A DNA stretch of 64,000 nt from Phycomyces nitens (taxonomy: Eukaryota > Mucoromycota > Mucoromycetes > Mucorales > Phycomycetaceae): positions 3,658,001 to 3,722,000 of the forward strand of contig JAHRBC010000007.1 of the NCBI GenBank assembly GCA_022702545.1, read 5' to 3'. Numbering within the stretch: position 1 is the first letter of the stretch; each line of letters starts with the position of its first letter. This document shows, one piece after another, positions 1-11,656 of this stretch. The translations under genes and the position numbers were made by a program. The notes below the pieces were generated by a model that was given only the letters and a program-made list of their open reading frames with translations, was not told the DNA's origin and ran no database searches.

Positions 1-3000
1 AGGTAATGTCATCGATGCCAATTCATAAAAGTCGCATGGAATCTCTTTTTCTCTAGCAATGAGATAGTTGTAGTAACATAGAAAGGGCTCGTAAAATTTT
101 AGGTAACGTTGTTTATCAAAATGAGCATTTTATTTGGTGTTGAAGATGTTGAACATTCTTGAAAAAAATAATTTTTGTCCTGTGTGTGATATTTGGTAGT
201 AGAAAAGGGATGGTGGATACTTTGAGACTCTTTATTGTAATTGAGAAAAAGTTAAAGTTATATCCAGTTATTGATTCAAGAAGTGTGTTAACTTAGTATT
301 TATAATTATTGTTATAATTCTTATCAGCTTGGATATTCATTATCATAATAGCTGTGTTATCAGTTAATAGGTATTTTGGGACTTTGTCCCACAATAGATT
401 GGGTATGGTATTTTCATATTTGGATAAGGATTTCTGGATGGTATAGTTTGTCTTGATTTTAGATAATCCAGCTATCTGGGTTTATATATCACTTTTCTCT
501 GATATACCATTATGCCAAATACAACACTGTGTGAACGAAATGGTAACATAACTACCGTTTTTTGAAACCAAATTTTTGTTTTTGACATTATTAGCTGCTT
601 TATTTTATTTGGTGTCCGTATAATAATATAAAGAAGTATAGAGAGAGCATTATAAAGAAAGAATTATAAAATAAAGAGACTACTCATGGTGACGCGTCAA
701 TTATTCTTGAATATGTAGTACAGTGCAATAAAATAAAATTATTTCCATCTGGTAGGTATTGATTGAGTTGTTGATGTTGGACATCATCTACATTAACAAC
801 TGCAAATGTCGGTTGTAGTATATAGCCCATTGTACAAAGTGCGGGATGCTACTTTATTTCTGTAACATACAAGTTATCGTTTGCAATGCCATGCTCCTTC
901 ATGAGTTTTTTCTAAAGTAACAAAGTATTGACTAAAGTCTTAATCTCTATATTAAAAGTAGAGATGAACAATACTAATGAGCTGGTTTTCATTAGTTATA
1001 TTGTGATTGCTAGGTAAGCATGTACAAGAAGCAAGTGATTCCTACTTTGTGTTTTTACTAATACTATATCTATTTTCTACGAGGACAAGGGGGTGTTGGG
1101 TGGTGATTGTCAGTGCTAATATCACCATTTGGATATATAAATGAAGAATGCAAAGTTGAATCTATCCAATGATGGACATTAACAATGACAGTGGAAATAT
1201 CAACCTCCATAGCATTCAAATCAGTATGCCGCAGGTAATAACTAAACAGAACTTCATTTATACTATTATTATGCCGTGTATAACATTAATATTTAAATAG
1301 ACAAATTGACTGAAAAGCTTACACAGTTGGTCACCACTTCTCCCATTGAAAATATCCCAAAAATGAGCTTTAGTATATGTATATGGTTACAAAAGTTTAA
1401 TATTATGATACATACTAATTGCTATATTGATATAGCCGCAAATTTCAAAGTATCTAATGAGCTTATCCAGTTTACTTATAATTCTCTCTATGAATTGAGT
1501 GGAACAGCTTTGTAATGGGCCTCGGCGATTTATTATATGAAAAAAGGTGTATCAGGTAATTTTGAATAGTTTAAAAGAGACCGAGATATAGTCTTGCTAT
1601 AATCTTATTGGGAAAGTAAGTTGCACAGATTCTTAAAGTGTATCTTATGGAAAAGGTAATAATCGATTGTAACAACAATAAAATGCTATACTATGATTTA
1701 ACTTGTGTTTTTATTTTATCTGGCAACGCAAAAGTTATATTAAGATACAAGGGCCATTCCTTTGTTCACAATGTAAAGGATATGGTTGTTATCCATGCTT
1801 GGCAAGTATTGGACAGCAAGCTATTTTACTAATATTCTTACCAAAAACCTTTGCAATCAAATGAAGATTGATCAACCCAAAGGAATATTCAAAAGTCAAT
1901 AGTTTGTTAAAGTGGTTGGTTTGTATATATTTTTCATATTTTGTAAATGGATATTTGGTATAAAAAGGGATCAATTGGACAAATACCTTGATTGGCTTGG
2001 TAAGTTAGCAATTGATACAAGTGGTGGTCTCAAAGAAAAGAGTAAACTTCATTGACATAATGTGCTTTATCACCAAGATCAAAAAATATGGCACAAGACA
2101 ACCCATAGAGAATAATCTTTGTTTTTGTTAATATTTTTCTCAAACCATACTTTGACTATGAATTGCAGCATCAACTAAAAGCATGGTCTTATATTATCAA
2201 ACACTATTTAATTGACAAGAACACTATCCTATGGCCATAAAATAATATAATGATCTATCACAGAATCAATATAAATATTATAGAATGCTGTGCACCAAAC
2301 GTCTTTGAAAGGGCTTCACAATCAATAATCAGGCTCATAAATAAATAATAGAGAATAATAAAGTAAGTTGACTTTTTAATATATGTTTTGAATATGTATT
2401 GTAGTTAATATAATATTATTTATCACAATACAACAGCAAAGTCCAAGCCGTTCTTTTCTTTTTTGAAGATATGTTGCAACTTGGTGATGGCGCCGAATTA
2501 GCAATCATGACAGATGTGCAACGGGTGATTGCTTTGTTGATCATCTATTGCTAATCTAATGCCAACATAATATTTCTACTCTTTAATATAGCTCTATACC
2601 GCCAAAAACAAGTATTGTGTAAGTGCTAAGCAATAAAACAAGGGTTTAAGATTGTTCTTTTAGGCGACTCTTATTGGCCCCGTAGCATTTTTTAGTATAT
2701 GCTTAGTGTGCTTTCTTTTTTCTTTTTTTTTGCTTCTCTTGTCTTGTCTTTGTATTGACTCTTTGAAATAAAACCAAATGAGCTTCCTTCATGTAAGATT
2801 GACACGGTTATAAACACCTGATTGACATCCCAATTGAACCATCTTTAGCTCGATTACCTTTGATTTAGGAATGAAATGCAGCTTGCTCTTTTTTCCTCAG
2901 AAACAAAAGAGCAAAAACTTTTTACGGCTATATTACAATACAGTTTGTCCTTTTTACACTTGGCAATCTCTGTAAGATATACACTTTTCTTTTCTAATGA

Positions 3001-3491
3001 GCTGATTACTCTGTTTGCTACAATGAGATTCGAATCAGTTTTGAATCATATGATTTGAATATACCAAAGTTGATTTTCTATGGTAAGACGATTGTCTAAT
3101 AATTATATTATTCTTCAACTAATTTTTCAGTACATATTCTATTGACCTCCTATTACATATAGTGTTTATTTCTGGAGATCCCTTTCAGTATAATCATTCA
3201 AAACAAGAGGCATGGTATAGTAATTGACAAGCATAATATATACTTGTAAGCAATACAAAATAATGTACTAGGTTTATATGATCGCTTCTTTTTCTAACCA
3301 CAATAAATTTTTAGCAATTGAATGAATGCTAAGGATCATCTAATGTATATCAACGTAGTATTATTATGTGTGTATAGCTTATAACAAAGGTTTGTACTAT
3401 ATATGTTTTATAATATTAAATAGCATTAGTTTTAAGTATTTTTCTATAATAATTGTGCGCAAAATACGGTATGAATTAAATCAAGATATTC
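1..3491. other. AT-rich region without a supported gene
   Basis: No open frame here has family-like composition, splice-linked continuation or a recognisable motif; the longest are 60-70 codons and look random. The only element I can relate to something else is a short stretch near 541-566, matching in reverse the GTTATGTTACC/ACGGTAG motifs of the MITEs at 8.2 and 17.5 kb. The rest is probably intergenic DNA plus decayed repeats. Confidence 0.6.
541..566 (-). repeat. MITE remnant
   Basis: GGTAACATAACTACCG here is the reverse complement of a motif at about 8200-8225 and is close to the inner part of the 17.5-kb MITE. It is too short to delimit and is listed only as a likely remnant. Confidence 0.4.
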
Positions 3492-3494
3492 TAT

Positions 3495-3506
3495 CACTAC
3501 GGGAAA
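3495..3506 (+). repeat. Left terminal inverted repeat of CACTA element
   Basis: CACTACGGGAAA, 12 bp, pairs exactly with 8057-8068. Preceded by TAT, repeated at 8069-8071. Homology between the ends stops after about 12 bp. Confidence 0.93.
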
Positions 3507-3791
3507 AAAAAGTATCTTTTCGAAATTGTGACTGATTTTTTGGTCTATAATAGCAAAAATCTGATGATTTTTTAGAATTGAAACAAAAAACAAGTTAAAT
3601 CCCAAAATATAAACTCAGAGGAGAGAAAACTAAGATTTAAACTACAGATCTTACACTTTTAGAAAATATAGATTGCAATTGAGAATTATTCAAGGTCAGT
3701 TGTATGAAACTCAAGAGTATACATATTATTACGTGTCTGATTAAAATATGTTAAAAAAAATTGAAAGAAAAAATTATAAATAAAAATAAAA
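3507..3791. other. Left subterminal non-coding region of CACTA element
   Basis: AT-rich and purine-biased, between the left terminal repeat and the transposase stop codon. No CCAAT-type repeats like those at the other end are seen. Confidence 0.5.
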
Positions 3792-6684
3792 TTAAAGATC
3801 TGCCAATTGGCCAAGGGCAAGCTTTGAGCCACGATTCAGCTCTGGCCAAACTATATATTTTGTCACACTAGTTGTGACAGTATTATTTGTTGCATCTGAT
3901 ACAACCAGACCAACAAGCTCCTTCACATCTGAAAGATGTACAACTTTCAACTTTCCATCAATGTTCGAAGCAATTGGTATCCCATTGGTGACATGGACAG
4001 GGAATACCAACACGAGAGCAAGGGGCCACCTCTTCTCACCAAACACATGTTCAAAGAACAGAACAACTTTGCCAAAGAAATCCTTGAATACACCAGAATA
4101 GTTGCGGCGGTTGCGGCGGTTTTTGTCGACTTTCAGTTGAAGACGAACATGCCAAGCCTCTCTTGATGTATTTTGGTCAAGTGCAGAGTCAATCACACAA
4201 CCATTAACAAATGCCTTGCGGCTTGTTTTTATAGCTGCTTCAAGACCACTACACTCTTCCCCCAGTGATGAATAAAATTCTTTGAGAAGTTCTGGAAGAC
4301 AAGTTACGTCTCCAAAAGTATCAAGAATAGTCCTATCTCTCAAAGGGCCCCAGAACTCAATGTTGCAATCAGCATTGACACGTCGACCTTCTTCACATTT
4401 TGGCCAGCCAGCAGTAGAATCTTCATATGTCAGGATCTTTGTTGCCTTTGGTGTTGTTGCTTTGTTGTTGCCTTGTTGTTGTTGGCGGATCTGGGCCAGA
4501 GTGACCATTATATTGCCTGCGTTCACACTGACAGCAGAGTTGCTCTTGATTGCTCTAGAGTATTCGCCAATTGCACGTTCAACAGATCTCGCACTGTATG
4601 ATCTGGGGGGGCCATATGCATTGATCATGCTGGGGTAGTGCTGGAGCATGTGTTGATTGATCGTGAATACTTGGAGATCCACACTGCCATTGGTCAACAA
4701 AGTATCAAGGTAGGCATTCCATGATACCAAGTGTCTAAAAAATATTCACACAATAAGTTAAAAATGACAAATACATATATATTGCTAAACATACCGTTTT
4801 ATAGAGCATTGCTCTTCTGCTGATAGCTCCCAGCTCATGAGCAAGTTGCAGGCCTGCACAAGACCAAGCAACTCCTTTCTTGCATCCTTGTCATGGATCC
4901 GCTCAGCTACCAAGGTGGGGACAACAAAAACAAGAAAGTCTGCCCAGTCAACAGCACGGAAGTATCCGGCCTTTGAAGAGACATCTCTCCAGGCACCGTG
5001 GAATGAGGTTGGGATGGTTTTTCTTGTGCTGACCATCACAGCACCAATCTCTTTCTGGGTGGGAACAGAAAGAAAAAACGGGTTGGTCTTTCCATATTTA
5101 CCTGAAAGGAGGCCCCAGACTTGTTTACCAATGCCATGGCAAAGGCCGTGCATCTCATCAAGAGCAAAGAAAAAGGGACCAGAAAATGACCTTAAGGTGG
5201 CCAGAGGAGACTGACCAGTAAGGCCTTGGGCGTGGGAGATAGGGGCGGCAGCAAAGTTCTGGAAACTCTCCAATGATTGCAAAGAGGTTGAAGGTGACAT
5301 ACGGAAATATTGGCCATGTCCAGGAGACTGGCCAACAACATGGCAGATGCGACATCCATTCTTGCTCATGTGCCCAGCATGGCACGCCAGCTTTGCCAAA
5401 GCCGGGATATCACCAGTAACCATGAGGACATGGACCTTTGCCTTGATTGTGTCTGTTGGTGTTGTTACCACCAACCCTCCTGTCTGCATTGTGTGAAGAG
5501 CTTCTATTGTCGGCTCAAGGAACGACCAGAAATCAGCAGGTGCAGTTGGGCCAGGGATCATTGCAATTTGGAGCATATTCTTGCACTCATAATGGATCAT
5601 CAGATCCATGTTCAGGATGGTTGCATGAACGATGGTCACTGACCCAGGGACCTTGTGGGGTGCAAACCTATCAACAGACAACGAGATGGCAACATCGTGT
5701 TTTCCAGAAAAAATGTGCTTCATCGACTGGTATACTTCTCTGTCAAATACATCAGCCTTGGTTCCATTGGTGTTGAGCTCATGATTGTGACGGTACATCA
5801 TCGCCTCTCTGGTACTATTGTTGGCCAATGCCAAAGCAATCTGTCTTGCCAAAGGAAGCTGAACCATGGTGGCGGCAGGAACCAGTGATTCATTGTCTTG
5901 CTGAATGTTGTATTGAGATTCGCCACAGTTATGGCACTCGTATTCGTCCTCGTTATTGAACAGCATGCAACCATTGCGGCAGATGTCATATCTGTCTTCT
6001 TTTACACCAGAGAAGCATTCTAAAAGATCTTTTCCAAGATATGGCGTACATGCTCTGTACGATAGCTCTGTTGTGCTGAGGATGCTGTTGAAATGTTTGG
6101 CAATCATCTCATGGGCCTGGCGGGAAATATCAAACTCCTTGATAATCTTCATGAATTTGAGGTTCTTGAGATCATCATCACTTGGAGAAGGAGCTGGCTG
6201 AGTAAAATCAAATACCAATGGTGGGGTTAACTCCTCATTATCATACTTTAAATAAGATAAGTAATTAATATAATATATTCATGCAGTCATATTTATTACT
6301 TACTATGGGCTCATCAACATTATTGCTGTTAAAATCATCAGTATAATCAATATTGGACATCTCTGATGACACTCTATTTGTTTAAAAGTATAAAGTAAGT
6401 ATACATCATATCTAATTATCTATTTACATTTTAGAAACTTACTCTGCAGACATATAAGAAATATTATTGGAGGGAGACAGCTCTTGAATAATCTCTTTGT
6501 TAGAAATTCTTTTCAATGATCTGTCAAGACACTGAACTCTGCATTTGTTAGAATTTCTAATACTGCTGTAAGACTTGTTGCAAATATTACATTGGTGGAT
6601 GGATTTTGTTACTGAGGACATTTTTGAAAAATAAGGTATGTTTTGTAAAGTAAGAATAGAGATAAATGATTTTATAGAGCTCAT
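3792..6684 (-). CDS. CACTA-type Tnp2-like transposase (4 exons, about 901 aa)
   Basis: Proposed minus-strand exons are 6684-6443, 6373-6304, 6245-4795 and 4734-3792, with GT...AG introns of 58-69 bp. The joined frame is open for 901 codons and ends in TAA. The protein should bind the element ends and catalyse cut-and-paste transposition in the nucleus. Visible features are a short N-terminal Cys-rich segment (CNIC) and a zinc-ribbon-like C-x3-C-x10-C-x2-C at about residues 193-211, within YDICRNGC and HNCGE. A long central region with an SLSVDRFAPH motif follows, as in transposases of the Tnp2/Plavaka group. No nonsense codon or frameshift was found. It is transcribed away from the accessory gene at 6973; the 288-bp gap between them probably holds both promoters. 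Exact catalytic residues were not assigned. Confidence 0.85.
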
Positions 6685-6972
6685 ATTTATAGTAATCTTT
6701 CAAAGATGCTTTAAGTATCAGTGATATATATGCCTAGACAGGAGAACCTATTAGAGGTTGATAAAATCTATTTTTGTAAATATCTTCTTGAGCCAAAAGT
6801 AAGATATTTAATCTATTGCTATTAGATGCTAACCATTTATCTATTTTTATATATTCAAAAAATGTAAGGACCAATAGATTTAGCCCACATATTACAAAAA
6901 TAGTCCCAAGAGAAAAAATTTTCCTTTCTTTCTTCACAACAAACCCGCATTTCTAATAATAATTCTTTTATT

Positions 6973-7572
6973 ATGAACAACACAGATAATTCAGTCATCC
7001 AGTTACTTCAAAGCATTCAAGAGACTCTGTGGGCTTTGCAGAAAGGTCAAGAAGAACTTCAAATAAAACAGCAAGTCATGCAGCAAGAGATTGTAAGCAT
7101 TCATAATGATTTAGACAAACTCATGTGCCCAAAGGAAGATGTTGTCATCCTTTCTAATGTAAGTAGCTAATAATAAAATAATACATTTGACTGACTTGAA
7201 TAATAGACTTCTACTGGTCCTATACCAAGACCTGTATTGAACATACGAGATGTTACTTGGGATCATATACTTAAGATGATGACCCATGATCTTGGACTTG
7301 AAGTAAACCATGAAAACAAGGCAACGGTTAATATTAGTACAAAGCTTGTATGTGATCAACTAGCCACATTTCCTTCAGTACAAGCTCTTGGACCCTCACC
7401 TAACTGGAAATTAATATCCAAGGCTGATAAGCATACAGTTTGCACCAGGCATGCAAATCTTCTCAAAGAGCAGGGTATTGACTTCACTAGATGCCATGAG
7501 AACTGGGTATCTGTTGCAAAGGTTGCTCTTCTTTGGAAAGCATGTTACAGAAGACTAAAACTAGTATCGTAA
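6973..7572 (+). CDS. CACTA accessory protein with coiled coil (2 exons, 183 aa)
   Basis: Exon 1 is 6973-7158 and exon 2 is 7207-7572; the 48-bp intron starts GTAAGT and ends TAG. Residues about 8-50 are rich in Q, E, L and I with heptad spacing (ALQKGQEELQIKQQVMQQEI), typical of a coiled coil. The rest has a Trp- and basic-rich C-terminal part (WKLISKADKH, WVSVAKVALLWK) that could bind DNA, but I recognise no named domain. Its position inside the transposon and divergence from the transposase suggest a second element protein, analogous in role, not in sequence, to plant TnpA. A GTAAGT at 7569 overlaps the stop, so a further exon is possible. Confidence 0.65.
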
Positions 7573-8056
7573 GTCATTATCCAGTAGGAACAAAATGATT
7601 ACGTAGTATTAAATTGACCTATTAAAGCTATTATAACCAATAAATAAAATTTAAAAAAATAAAATTGCTATTAAATAAATTATTATTATCCAATAAAAAT
7701 TATGTATAAAATAAAATTGTTTTAAAACAAATTATTATTACCCAATAAAAATTCTGATAAGCAAAAATGTTTGTGAGTAATAGCCAATTGAATAGATACT
7801 ACTCTAATAATGGCCAATAGAGTATAATATTTTTACCTAGTCAAATGAACTTTTATCCAATTAAAGGCTATAAATAACTAAATCTTTCACTATGAGCACC
7901 AATAGAAAACTGGTTATAAAATATTGAAAAAATTATCGGTATATCAAAAAAAACAATTGTACAGCCCTAATAAAGCGGAGATACTTAATAGTCCAAAAAA
8001 GTAAAGGGAAATACAAAAGGTGTAAACACAAACACGCCCCCAAAATCACCCTTTGA
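7573..8056. promoter_or_regulatory. Right subterminal region with repeated CCAAT boxes
   Basis: Seven CCAATA/CCAATT hexamers occur at 7637, 7690, 7742, 7784, 7814, 7857 and 7899, two of them in a longer duplicated context (ATTATTAYCCAATAAAAATT near 7682 and 7734). Dense short subterminal repeats are typical binding sites in CACTA elements; that they bind an element protein here is inference. Confidence 0.5.
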
Positions 8057-8068
8057 TTTCCCGTAGTG
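8057..8068 (-). repeat. Right terminal inverted repeat of CACTA element
   Basis: TTTCCCGTAGTG is the exact reverse complement of 3495-3506 and is followed by the TAT target duplication. Confidence 0.93.
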
Positions 8069-8191
8069 TATAATAAAGAATAACCCATTCTTTCAAAAGA
8101 ATGGTCGTAAATAAATAGCAGAACCCATTATCAAATAGAGTACTATAAAAGAGAGGTTAGTGTATAACGGAAGCATTTTTGGTTGGATAAA

Positions 8192-8369
8192 AAAAAACAG
8201 TAGTTATGTTACCAAAACGGTAGTTATCTGCCGATTTTTGCCACTATAAAAACGGTAGCTACTACCAAATTTGCCTTACACAGGGTCATATCTACTGTTT
8301 TTCCCCACCAAAAAATCGGCAGTTATGTTACCAAAACGGTAGATAACTGCCGATTTCTTAGCCATAGTG
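8192..8369. mobile_element. Decayed MITE related to the 17.5-kb copy
   Basis: The right end (8338-8369) matches the 32-bp terminal repeat of the MITE at 17502-17606 except for one base (CATAGTG instead of CGTAGTG). Internal GTTATGTTACC and AACGGTAG motifs recur several times in both orientations. No matching left terminus is seen, so the copy is truncated or rearranged. Confidence 0.6.
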
Positions 8370-8740
8370 TTCTCTTCTTTTGGCACTCTTTTTCCTTTTT
8401 CTTATATTTTATCTTATATTATTACCCTATATTATTATCCCTATTATTTTATCCCTACTTCAATATCTTGTTGTATTCCCCAATTTTCTTATATTTTATC
8501 CACCATTTTTCCACTTGATTGTATCATTTTTTTTGTGTATCCTCAAATTTTCCTTATTTTTCTCTTGTGATCTACTTGTAACAATCAATATATCTCTTTA
8601 AAAACCATCAAACTCTCTGATTTTACAAGTATGCATCTACTCTTCTTTCGTGACATTGGTCCTATCTATCTTTTTATATTTTTCAAAGGTGTATCCTCAT
8701 AACATTTCTTATTATGGATTACCCTTTATATCTTTCAATT
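8370..8740. other. Pyrimidine- and AT-rich non-coding stretch
   Basis: Strongly T/C-rich on the plus strand, with low-complexity open frames only. Its composition resembles the LTRs at 10.3-11.7 kb, but no end motif links them. Confidence 0.5.
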
Positions 8741-10217
8741 TTTTATTTTTTAACTCGAAATGGCAAATACCCCAATGGTTCTACACAAGCAATCAAGCGA
8801 AAGGTGAGACGGCAGGCCAAGAAGTATGTGGCATTCAATGGTAAATTGTTCCGTCAAGACTCCAAGGTTCCTTATGGTCAAGAACTGTTGCATGAGGGTA
8901 TCACTGAGGAGGTGGTAACTCAAGTCCACTGTGAGAGACACCAAGGCGTCAATAATACATGGAGGCAAGTAAGGTTGCAGTATACCGGGCCTAGATTGTA
9001 TGAGTTGGTGCGCAAGGTAGTCCAGAGTTGTATAACTTGCCAGGTGAGGGCAAGAAAGATCCGCAAGAGGTGGGAGCCAGTGACACATGGTGGGTTGGTT
9101 ATGTAGTATAAATGTCCAACTCAGTGACAAGAAAATAGATATGGGTAGAAAGACAATTTTAATAAAGAACAAATCAAGAGATTATTTAACTACTTCAGGG
9201 CATTTCTACAGATACATCACTACTTCGAAGTTCACTGCAATGAGCAATACAACAAACACCGGTGAATAAAATAAACCGTGTCACCAGCAAGACCAATCAA
9301 TACTCCAGTCAAGCCATTTTATATGGTAGGGTGCGATGCTGTGGGGCTGATCAAGACTTCAAAGAATGGTTTCCATTACCTTTTGGTGGCAGTTGATTAC
9401 CTGACAAGATGGCCAATTGCTATACCAGTCAAAGACATCACGTCTGAGACCACGGCCAACTTTATGTATGATCAACTGGTTGTCAACTATGGTGTGCCAA
9501 ATTACATCCTCACTGACAGAGGTAGTAACTTCACTTCAGGTTTTGTCCACGAGTTTCTTTTGTTGGTTGGTTGCCGCCATATTACTACTACTGCATACCG
9601 CCCGCAGACTAATAGGCTATGCAAATGCCTCAACCAGACTCTAGTGCAAACCCTTGCCAAGATAACCCACGATGCTGATGCTCAAGACCGTTGGGACGAG
9701 TTCATCAATTCTGCTCTTTTGGTCCTCCGTACCATGTCAAATGATTCTACTGGTTTTAGCCCTGCGATGTTGCTATTTAGATACGACATGTGCACTCCGG
9801 CAATTTGGCCTGCTCCTCGTATGGATTTTGTCGAAGGAGAGGCAATGGATGAAGTGGCTAGCCGGATTAAGGTAGTTCAGTTGTTGACGGATGGTTTACG
9901 TGAGGAGGCAAGACAGCAACAAGACAAAAGGCGGTATGATGGGCAAGTAGGGCCGCGCAAGAGGTTCTCAGTGGGCAAACAAGTACTGATGAGAGACAAC
10001 AAGTACTGATGAGAGACAACAAGCCAGCGACCAAGCTTCAAGACCATTGGTTAGGTCCTATGGTGGTAAACCAGGTGAACAAGAATGATACCTACCACTT
10101 AACTGGACCAAACTACCTCAGGCTGCAAGGTCCCATCAATGGTGATGCTCTGGTTCCGTTTCATCGACACAGAACCATGATTCTGGATATACAAGTGCAA
10201 AGAGCTCAAGCCTAATT
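8741..10217 (+). pseudogene. Ty3-type retrotransposon integrase region, broken
   Basis: The 5' part (to 9086) encodes an integrase zinc-binding domain, with His residues in VHCERHQG followed by CITCQ. After a 195-bp insertion the same frame resumes at 9282 with the integrase core. First Asp is in VGCDAVG and second in LTDRGSNF, but the expected catalytic Glu of the RPQTNxLxE motif is Lys (NRLCKCLN). A C-terminal GP-type tail (HWLGPMVV) follows. A 20-bp tandem duplication at 9981-10020 shifts the frame. Reverse transcriptase, RNase H and gag are absent, so this is a 5'-truncated, inactive fragment ending in an LTR. Confidence 0.85.
9087..9281. mobile_element. Small unidentified insertion in the integrase frame
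   Basis: This 195-bp non-coding segment sits between two CAC triplets (9084-9086 and 9282-9284). The integrase frame reads in phase across the gap with the segment and one CAC left out, as expected for an insertion with a 3-bp target duplication. Its termini are not inverted repeats and no coding capacity is seen. It could be a solo terminal fragment, a SINE or a MITE; I cannot assign it. Confidence 0.6.
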
Positions 10218-10278
10218 CCAAGCATGGTTAGACCGGGTGACCCCTGAGAGAATGGTCTCAACCTAGACGGGGGAGATT

Positions 10279-11032
10279 TGACACGTGTGTTGTGGGCAGG
10301 TTCAGTTTTGACCATGAAGCCGGACCAAGGGCCCAGACATAGACGTTGGAGGTGTCGGAGGCCAGGCTAGTCCGAGTAAGAAGTCCGAGCCGAGTGAGTT
10401 GGACAGGTTTCCAGTGAGGTGACGTTGGCAGGGCAATCCCCGAGTTTCTATATTGTTTTTTCTTCCCAGTTTTTTCCCGTTTTTATTTTATCACATTTAT
10501 TTATTTCCTTTTTAATATTATTTCCTTTTCTATTTCTTTTGTGAATCTTTGACACCTTCTTGCAGGATTGCACCATTTTACACCTCTTTAAACAATTGTC
10601 TTTGTACAATGTACTTCTTCTATTTTTACCTTTATTATTTTTACAATATTTTTATACTATACTTTATCACACTTATCTAGAATTGCATCATTTTATTCAC
10701 TTATTTCTTTATTCTTTGTTTTACATTTGACTGCGATGGCACAATTCCATCCATTTATTTTATTATTTTTGGTTATTCTTTTTTGATTCTGAATGTCTAT
10801 AAAAGACATTCAGTTTTCAATCAATAAAAGATATCTTTTTGTTGGGTTTAATACCGGTTCTATTTTATTTTATTTGTACTTTTTGATCTCTGAAGAGCAG
10901 TGATATTTTGCCCGGTTACATTTTGGGAATATACTGTTGAGTTTTGTTAGTCATTTTCTTTATCTTTATTATTGGTTTATTATTTGCCATCGTTTGTCAC
11001 TATACACAACCATATACACACATCACGCGTCA
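10279..11032 (+). repeat. 3' LTR of the Ty3-type fragment
   Basis: Begins TGACACGTGTG and ends CACGCGTCA (TG...CA). It is preceded by a purine-rich tract (GACGGGGGAGA) that fits a polypurine tract. It contains a TATAAAAGACATTC motif near 10798 and an AATAAAAG signal near 10824. It is homologous to 11037-11656. Confidence 0.75.
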
Positions 11033-11036
11033 ATTT

Positions 11037-11656
11037 TGACACGTGTGTTGTGGGCAGGTTCAGTTTCGACCATGAAGCTGGACCAGTCCAAAGAAAAGGT
11101 CCGAACCGAGTAGGATAGCTGATCTCCAAGTTTCTTTATTTTTCTTTCCTTTCAATTTTCTCTATTTTATTTTATCACACTTTATTATTTCCTTTTTTAT
11201 ACTCTTTCCTTTGTGAACCCTTTCTCACTTTCTTGCAGGATTGCACCATTCTGTACTTCTTTAATTTATTTCTCTTACTTCTTTGTCTTACCCTTTTCTT
11301 TACTATTTTACAGTATATTTTTATTATAACTTTTCCTTTGGTCTTGATGGCATCATTTTATTATTTTATCATTTCATTTTTTAGTTATTCTTTTACTTAT
11401 TTTCTTTGTCTATAAAAGACATTCTTTTCTAATGAATAAACAGGAGTCAGTTTTATAATCAATTTTATGGTTATTTTATTCTTTTGAGTTTAAGCTCTCA
11501 ATCTCTGAAGAGCAGTTATATTTTGCCCAGTCATTTTGGGGATATTTCTGCTGAGTTTTGTTAGTCTTTTACTAGTTCTTTCATTGTTTCTTTTATATAT
11601 TTTATTTGTTGCCCATTCGGTTACCATACACAATCATACAAACACATCACGCATCA
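11037..11656 (+). repeat. Second, tandem LTR (possibly solo)
   Basis: Starts with the same TGACACGTGTGTTGTGGG as the LTR at 10279 and ends CACGCATCA. It shares internal blocks such as TTCTTGCAGGATTGCACCAT and TGAAGAGCAG. It is 620 bp against 754 bp, so the copies differ by indels. Only 4 bp (ATTT) separate the two LTRs. Confidence 0.7.

Larger units (their letters stand above)
3495..8068 (-). mobile_element. Complete CACTA (En/Spm, Plavaka-like) DNA transposon
   Basis: The element starts CACTACGGGAAA (3495-3506) and ends with its exact reverse complement (8057-8068). It is flanked on both sides by TAT (3492-3494 and 8069-8071), the 3-bp target duplication expected for CACTA transposons. At 4.57 kb it holds a five-part gene set: a four-exon Tnp2-type transposase on the minus strand and a divergent two-exon coiled-coil gene on the plus strand. 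Both reading frames are unbroken across inferred introns, so the copy looks young and may be autonomous. Family assignment rests on the termini plus the cysteine-rich transposase domain. Confidence 0.9.

Noticed and set aside
3874..4638. Plus-strand open frames opposite the CACTA transposase
   Set aside because: Antisense shadows of a gene with clear domain content and splice sites.
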